A stretch of 26,350 nucleotides of DNA, from assembly GCA_964454845.1 (NCBI GenBank), contig CAYVVS010000009.1, positions 1-26,350 of the forward strand. Direction: 5' to 3'. Positions 22,457 through 26,350 of this stretch are shown piece after piece (positions within the stretch are counted from its first letter, which is position 1; the number at the start of each line of letters is the position of its first letter). The notes beneath the pieces were generated by a model. That model saw only the letters and a program-made list of their open reading frames with translations, was not told the origin of the DNA and did not search any database. The translations under genes were made by a program, and so were the position numbers. Source of the DNA: GCA-016700035 sp964454845 (lineage in GTDB: Bacteria > Patescibacteriota > Saccharimonadia > CAILAD01 > GCA-016700035).

Positions 22457-23407
22457 TTACTTCTTAGCGAGTTCTGCCGTATCAAGTTTAATACCAGGAG
22501 TCATAGTGGCAGATACGGAAATACTTTTTACGTATGTACCCTTCACGCCACCTGGACGATTGGCCTGCACGCAGTTTAGAACAGACTTAAGGTTAGCCAA
22601 AAGATCTTCGTCTTTGAAAGACAGCTTACCAACTGCAGCGTGAACAATCCCATTGGCGTCGTTTTTAATTTCGAGACGACCTTTTTTAATTTCACCAACA
22701 GCGTTAGCTGGATCAGCCGAAACAGTACCGCTCTTTGGCGAAGGCATCAACCCCTTTGGGCCGAGCGCCTTAGCATGGCGACCGAGTTGCGGCATCATGT
22801 CTGGAGTTGCAACCAATACGTCAAACTCAAACGTACCCTTGCTAATAGCAGCGAGCAAATCTTCAGAATTTGTCAGCTCAGCACCAGCTTCCTTGGCGGC
22901 TGCAGCTTTCTTCTCGTCGCTCGTAAGTACCGCAACACGAACGGCCTTACCGGTTCCGGCTGGCAGTACAGTTGAAGCGCGCAACATCTGATCGGCTTGA
23001 CGTGGATCAATATCGAGACGCACATGCACCTCTAGAGTTGGATCAAACTTAGCCTGACTAATCTCTTTAACGAGTGCCACTGCTTCTTCTGCAGTGTAGA
23101 GCTTCTCAAAATCAATTGCTTCACGCATAGCCTTCTGCTTCTTAGAATATTTCTTTACGCGTGGCTTTTGTTTTGGCTTTGGAGCATCTTCTTTTTCAGC
23201 TGCCTCAGCTTTACGAGCTTCTTTTTCAGCTTCTTCTTCGGCTTCTTTTACCGCTTTAGCGCTGCGCTTACCAGCCTTTGCAGCGCTCTTTTTCTCTACA
23301 GCCTCTTCGGCGGCGGCTTCATCTTCTACAATCTCTTCGATTACTTCCTCAACGATTACCTGTTCTTCGGGGGTAATTTCTGGGGTTTCTTCAGTTTTCT
23401 TTGCCAT
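22457..23407 (-). CDS. rplA: Ribosomal protein L1 with long charged N-terminal extension
   Basis: This 316-aa protein is about 85 residues longer than the usual size of about 230. The L1 core starts near residue 86 (KYSKKQKAMREAIDF) and has GRHAKALGPKGLMPSPKSGTV and PGGVKGTYVKSISVSATMTPG. The extension is almost only Glu, Ala, Lys and Val: acidic at first (VEEVIEEIVEDEAAAEEAVE), then Lys-rich. It has no domain and may act on RNA or simply be low-complexity growth. L1 binds 23S rRNA near the E site and represses its own operon. AAGGAGA precedes the ATG. A private L1-type structure lies just upstream. Confidence 0.96.
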   Translation of the reverse strand: MAKKTEETPEITPEEQVIVEEVIEEIVEDEAAAEEAVEKKSAAKAGKRSAKAVKEAEEEAEKEARKAEAAEKEDAPKPKQKPRVKKYSKKQKAMREAIDFEKLYTAEEAVALVKEISQAKFDPTLEVHVRLDIDPRQADQMLRASTVLPAGTGKAVRVAVLTSDEKKAAAAKEAGAELTNSEDLLAAISKGTFEFDVLVATPDMMPQLGRHAKALGPKGLMPSPKSGTVSADPANAVGEIKKGRLEIKNDANGIVHAAVGKLSFKDEDLLANLKSVLNCVQANRPGGVKGTYVKSISVSATMTPGIKLDTAELAKK

Positions 23408-23420
23408 AATGTTTCTCCTT

Positions 23421-23457
23421 GTGGTGCCAGCGGCCGATAATTTTTCGGCCTCCCACG
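23421..23457 (-). promoter_or_regulatory. L1-binding leader structure before rplA
   Basis: On the minus strand, GTGGGA is followed by the hairpin GGCCGA/TCGGCC, then GCTGGCACCAC, directly before AAGGAG. GTGG pairs with CCAC, leaving the asymmetric purine loop typical of L1 operators. It sits against the rplA SD, so L1 binding would block rplA translation. Confidence 0.7.
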
Positions 23458-23463
23458 GTTAGA

Positions 23464-23898
23464 TTATTCTGCTTCTACCTCAACGCCCATCGAGCGAGCG
23501 GTTCCAGCAATAACTTTTTTTGCAGCTTCAATATCGTTTGCGTTTAAGTCATCCATTTTCTTCTCAGCAATTTCAGTGAGTTGAGCCTGAGTAAGCTTGC
23601 CAACTTTTTCCTTGTTAGGAACGCCACTTGCCTTTTGCAAGCCAAGCGCCTGCTTGATGAGAACTTTAGCTGGGGTACCCTTTACGACAAAATCGAAGGT
23701 CTTATCTTCGTAAATGTAAATTTTAGTTGGACACTGAGCACCCTTCATATCTTTTGTCTTTTCATTAAATGCATTAATGAAATCCATCATATTCACACCG
23801 TGCTGACCCAACGATGAGCCAACCGGAGGGGCCGGTGATGCTCCACCTGCCGGGATAACCATCTTGAGGCTTGCGCTGATTTTCTTCTTGTCTGCCAT
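23464..23898 (-). CDS. rplK: Ribosomal protein L11
   Basis: This 144-aa protein is full length and binds the GTPase-associated region of 23S rRNA. N-terminal KMVIPAGGASPAPPVGSSLGQHGVNMMDF and the C-terminal RNA-binding domain (KVGKLTQAQLTEIAEKKMDDLNANDIEAAKKVIAGTARSMG shortened here to its key parts KVGKLTQAQL and GTARSMGVEV) are typical. GSSLGQ replaces the common GPALGQ. AAAGGAG precedes the ATG. It lies between nusG and rplA. Confidence 0.97.
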   Translation of the reverse strand: MADKKKISASLKMVIPAGGASPAPPVGSSLGQHGVNMMDFINAFNEKTKDMKGAQCPTKIYIYEDKTFDFVVKGTPAKVLIKQALGLQKASGVPNKEKVGKLTQAQLTEIAEKKMDDLNANDIEAAKKVIAGTARSMGVEVEAE

Positions 23899-23913
23899 TA
23901 TCTTACTCCTTTA

Positions 23914-23946
23914 CGTGGTGCGAACGACTACTAAGAGTCTCCCACA
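23914..23946 (-). promoter_or_regulatory. L1-binding leader structure before rplK
   Basis: On the minus strand, GTGGGA, the hairpin GACT/AGTC, then GTTCGCACCAC, followed by AAAGGAG. It has the same outline as the structure before rplA, but with different bases in the hairpin that still pair. This is the usual site of L1 feedback in L11-L1 operons. Confidence 0.75.
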
Positions 23947-23952
23947 GGTTAC

Positions 23953-24492
23953 TTATACGCGTTTTACTTGCAAGCTATCGAGCTCAACTGGCGTTTCACG
24001 ACCAAACATTGAGACCAATACCTTAATTTTTCCTTTTGATTCGTCGATTTCGGCAATCTGACCATCAAAACCCTTGAATGGACCATCGGTAATATTCACG
24101 AGTTCGCCAACAGTGTAGTCGATGTTGAACTTTGGCTCTTCCACACCCATGCGCTTCTGGATAACCTTAATTTCATCTTCGCTCATTGGACTTGGCGTGG
24201 TACCTGTACCAACAAAACCAGTGACGTTTGGCGTATTGCGCACGATGTACCAAGAATCTTCGGTAACTACCATATTTACCAAAATGTAACCAGGGAAAAT
24301 TTTGCGCTCAACAATGCGACGCTTACCATTCTTGATTTCAATCTGGTTTTCTTTTGGCACAATCACATCAAACACCTTATCCTTCAGGCCAAGTGTGTCA
24401 ATGCGGTGCTTAAGGTTTTGCGCAACCTGATCTTCATACCCAGAGTAGGTATGAATTACGTACCAATGTGATCCTGGAGGCGTGTTTTTCAT
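23953..24492 (-). CDS. nusG: Transcription termination/antitermination factor NusG
   Basis: This 179-aa protein has an N-terminal NGN domain (about 8-115) with WYVIHTYSGYEDQVAQNL and KIFPGYILVNMVVTEDSWYIVRNTPNVTGFVG. The C-terminal KOW domain (about 128-179) has GELVNITDGPFKGFDGQIAEID. It binds RNA polymerase and couples it to the ribosome or Rho. It follows secE by 14 bases. AAGGA lies about 9 bases before the ATG. Downstream are rplK and rplA in the standard order. Confidence 0.98.
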   Translation of the reverse strand: MKNTPPGSHWYVIHTYSGYEDQVAQNLKHRIDTLGLKDKVFDVIVPKENQIEIKNGKRRIVERKIFPGYILVNMVVTEDSWYIVRNTPNVTGFVGTGTTPSPMSEDEIKVIQKRMGVEEPKFNIDYTVGELVNITDGPFKGFDGQIAEIDESKGKIKVLVSMFGRETPVELDSLQVKRV

Positions 24493-24506
24493 GTAATAAA
24501 TCCTTA

Positions 24507-24692
24507 TTATCGACTGATGAGGCGCTCAAGTCCGAGTCGGAAGATGTAGTCGAAAAATGCTAGATACAGCGCCACAGCTGCCGTAAATCCAAGCACCACA
24601 ACCGTAAGAATGGTTGCCTGCTTGCGAGTCGGCCAGATGACGCGCTTAAGCTCGTCAATCGAGCTCTTGATGTAGCGAGTAATTTTCTTCAT
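24507..24692 (-). CDS. secE: Preprotein translocase subunit SecE
   Basis: This 61-aa protein has one membrane helix (about 27-48) after the conserved amphipathic segment SSIDELKRVIWPTRKQ. It is a single-helix SecE of the usual short bacterial type. It clamps SecY in the translocon. It is first gene of the secE-nusG-rplK-rplA unit. Confidence 0.95.
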   Translation of the reverse strand: MKKITRYIKSSIDELKRVIWPTRKQATILTVVVLGFTAAVALYLAFFDYIFRLGLERLISR

Positions 24693-24725
24693 ACTATCAA
24701 CTTTTCAAAACTTGCTTGCAACTTA

Positions 24726-24745
24726 AAAAAGCCGCCGGGGCTTTG
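24726..24745 (-). promoter_or_regulatory. Terminator-like hairpin at the 5' end of the secE transcript
   Basis: On the minus strand, AAAGCC-CCGGC-GGCTTT followed by TTT begins only about 8 bases past the -10 box. It could stabilise the mRNA 5' end or act as an attenuator. The stem is short (six pairs). Confidence 0.4.
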
Positions 24746-24752
24746 CCTTACT

Positions 24753-24781
24753 ACTCTACCTATTTTATCCATATAAGTCAA
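24753..24781 (-). promoter_or_regulatory. Promoter of secE-nusG-rplK-rplA
   Basis: On the minus strand, TTGACT (24776-24781) and TAGAGT (24753-24758) are 17 bases apart, about 60 bases before the secE start. Confidence 0.72.
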
Positions 24782-24813
24782 TCCCTTACGCATAAAAACA
24801 GCTGCTAAAAATA

Positions 24814-26229
24814 TCACTTAATAAGCTCCACCGCAGAAGACGGCAAAGATTGTACGTTGCGCTCATACAGCCCCACAAACCACGGCTTACCAACAAAGAA
24901 TATAATCGACATTACAATCGTAAATAGGCCCAGCAAGATTACCACTTCACCGATCACTCGCTTGCGCGTTTTCTGATGCTGAGCATCACTCATCATCTGG
25001 GAGACTTGCTTTGGATAGGCTCGTCGAGCCAGCCAGTGATAGGCTCGGGGCCAATAGCTTACCGACCAGATAGTAAAGAGAGAGAGAACAAACAACACTA
25101 AGCTGGCGGCAAACACGAATAACAGAATCCTGCCAGTTGTGGTGGTAATTTGCAGTAACCCGTATACCACCGTTGCCCAGCTGACCCCCGCCACCAGAGC
25201 GGCCGTGATTCCTGCCATAAAAAGCCAGAAAAAACCTAGGCCTAAGGCGCGTATCCAGTTGCGGAAGATAAGTCCGAATGAACGAACAATAATAAAGCTG
25301 GCCGGACGGTTTGTGAGCGCTAACATTACTCGAGTAATTGGCCGATGTGTCGCGACAAGCCAACTCAGCATGAGAGCTACCATAAGACCAAGGTTAAAAA
25401 TCAGGCTCCAGCTAGCATCTAAGTCGGTCCGGCCACCATATGCATAGCTAATCACCAGGCCAGAAGCCACAAGCGCGGCGGCAACAAACAGAAAATCAAA
25501 AATAGCTATGCCAACAAAACGCCATATTTTTCCCGCTGCCTGTAGCCACAAATGCCTAGCGCTCGTGGCACGATGATCAATTTTACGGGCCGAGATACCG
25601 TATGCCACAATCAGGCATAAGTGACGCACAAACCATAAAACTGCTAAAAATGCTGCAGTGCCAAAAACCACCCAAAATGCCGTAGCCGGGTTAGTTGCCT
25701 GCAGTTGGCGCACCGTAGAACCATACAGCTCCGCGATTGGCCTTTGTTGTAACTCCGCCAGCGCAAACACTAGCGCCGGCAACAACACGTAGAGCCACGT
25801 AACCGGAGAGAGCAAGACAATACCAAGACTTGCCAGTATACCTTTTTTGGTGCGACCTTCCGAAAGCGACGGTGCGATCACACCCCTCCACAACCCCTGC
25901 TTTTTCTGGATTTCTATCTGGTGCGGAACCGGAAGTGCCGGATGCGTAACACCATGGGGGTGCAATACACGAGCAGCAGTCAACTTAGGGTCAGGATGCA
26001 TAACGGCTTGCTGATGACCGGTTACTCTGACGGCTTTTGGCAGTGGTCTATCACCCACGCGGGCAGCACGCCGCGATGAAGGAACAGGCCTCACAGCCAC
26101 CTCTACGCGCCGTGCAACTGCTGACCCAAGTTTATCTCCAGTATTGAGCGAATAACGAACACCATCAACTGTCACCATGCGTTTGGCACGGGGACTCTGC
26201 GAACTTGAAGATGAATTCTGACTCGGCAT
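24814..26229 (-). CDS. Multi-pass membrane protein of unknown function
   Basis: This 471-aa protein has a polar N-terminus of about 130 residues, rich in Ser, Arg, Pro and His (NSSSSSQSPRAKR; HPDPKLTAARVLHPHG), followed by about seven hydrophobic segments. The first is GILASLGIVLLSPVTWLYVLL and the last VIGEVVILLGLFTIVMSIIFFVG, which precedes a short tail (VELIK). I recognise no family. The start is ATG 26229; an in-frame TTG at 26265 would add MCGGCTPANHKF. Neither has a good SD. It is on the same strand as secE, but the secE promoter and the gap of about 120 bases suggest a separate unit. The layout suggests a membrane platform with a cytosolic disordered arm; a function cannot be assigned. 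Confidence 0.75.
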   Translation of the reverse strand: MPSQNSSSSSQSPRAKRMVTVDGVRYSLNTGDKLGSAVARRVEVAVRPVPSSRRAARVGDRPLPKAVRVTGHQQAVMHPDPKLTAARVLHPHGVTHPALPVPHQIEIQKKQGLWRGVIAPSLSEGRTKKGILASLGIVLLSPVTWLYVLLPALVFALAELQQRPIAELYGSTVRQLQATNPATAFWVVFGTAAFLAVLWFVRHLCLIVAYGISARKIDHRATSARHLWLQAAGKIWRFVGIAIFDFLFVAAALVASGLVISYAYGGRTDLDASWSLIFNLGLMVALMLSWLVATHRPITRVMLALTNRPASFIIVRSFGLIFRNWIRALGLGFFWLFMAGITAALVAGVSWATVVYGLLQITTTTGRILLFVFAASLVLFVLSLFTIWSVSYWPRAYHWLARRAYPKQVSQMMSDAQHQKTRKRVIGEVVILLGLFTIVMSIIFFVGKPWFVGLYERNVQSLPSSAVELIK

Positions 26230-26311
26230 AAATTTATGATTGGCCGGTGTACACCCGCCACACAACCTGAAGTTTGCTCAAGCGGTTAAGGCGAACACGA
26301 CCGATACTCAC

Positions 26312-26317
26312 ATTATA
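26312..26317 (-). promoter_or_regulatory. -10 box upstream of the membrane-protein gene
   Basis: A perfect TATAAT on the minus strand lies about 83 bases before the start at 26229. The -35 region is weak. The leader contains the 10-base palindrome GGTGTACACC (26246-26255), a possible operator. Confidence 0.45.
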
Positions 26318-26350
26318 CTGCTTTTGCTTCACTCGTTCGAGGATACCGTG

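Noticed and set aside
1..26350. Insertion sequences, integrases or attachment sites
   Set aside because: No transposase or integrase frame and no long terminal repeats seen, despite the mosaic base composition.

Overview
The window looks like a contiguous piece of a small bacterial chromosome, most likely from the Patescibacteria/CPR and probably Saccharibacteria (TM7). This is inference. It rests on long low-complexity extensions of ribosomal proteins (L1), a CPR-style conserved small protein (16465..17013), a lysozyme-like exported protein with the HYRE motif, large single-anchor surface proteins, and very compact gene spacing. TGA is used as an ordinary stop. ATG, GTG and TTG starts all occur, mostly with clear Shine-Dalgarno sites.

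Layout: (1) 1-5.7 kb: tRNA-Gln(UUG) and a group of exported or membrane proteins: a lysozyme-like multi-pass protein, an SGNH hydrolase, a 651-aa anchored surface protein, a 191-aa secreted protein with a 66-aa membrane partner, and a 37-aa hydrophobic peptide. Three of these transcription units share one promoter design: TTGACA, exactly 17 bases, then TAACGT followed by AGTACGGTTT or a close variant. (2) 5.7-16.1 kb: a minus-strand gene train dnaX-dnaB-gtrA-GT-GT2-GT-ybaB-recR-exonuclease-cysS. It mixes replication/repair with lipid-linked sugar transfer. (3) 16.1-16.46 kb: a gene-free stretch holding what I consider the best candidate for something new. A perfect consensus promoter on the minus strand is followed by three tandem units, each folding into two hairpins with conserved loops (CGCC, and an 11-base ANGGGUACMAA loop). 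(4) 16.46-17.9 kb: a conserved hypothetical gene and an initiating sugar-phosphate transferase on the plus strand. (5) 17.9-24.7 kb: secE-nusG-rplK-rplA and rplJ-rplL on the minus strand. A G+C-rich cassette for dTTP supply (dcd-tmk-thyX) sits between rplA and rplJ, where these genes are normally adjacent. (6) 24.8-26.3 kb: a seven-helix membrane protein of unknown function.

Regulation that can be read directly: an L10 leader before rplJ, an L1-type binding structure before rplK and a second one before rplA, intrinsic terminators at nearly every transcription-unit end, and sigma70-like promoters with 17-18 base spacers. Base composition is mosaic. The exported-protein genes, the sugar transferase and the dTTP cassette are visibly richer in G+C than the core genes (one 60-base sample: 41/60 in thyX versus 29/60 in rplJ), which suggests they came in by transfer.
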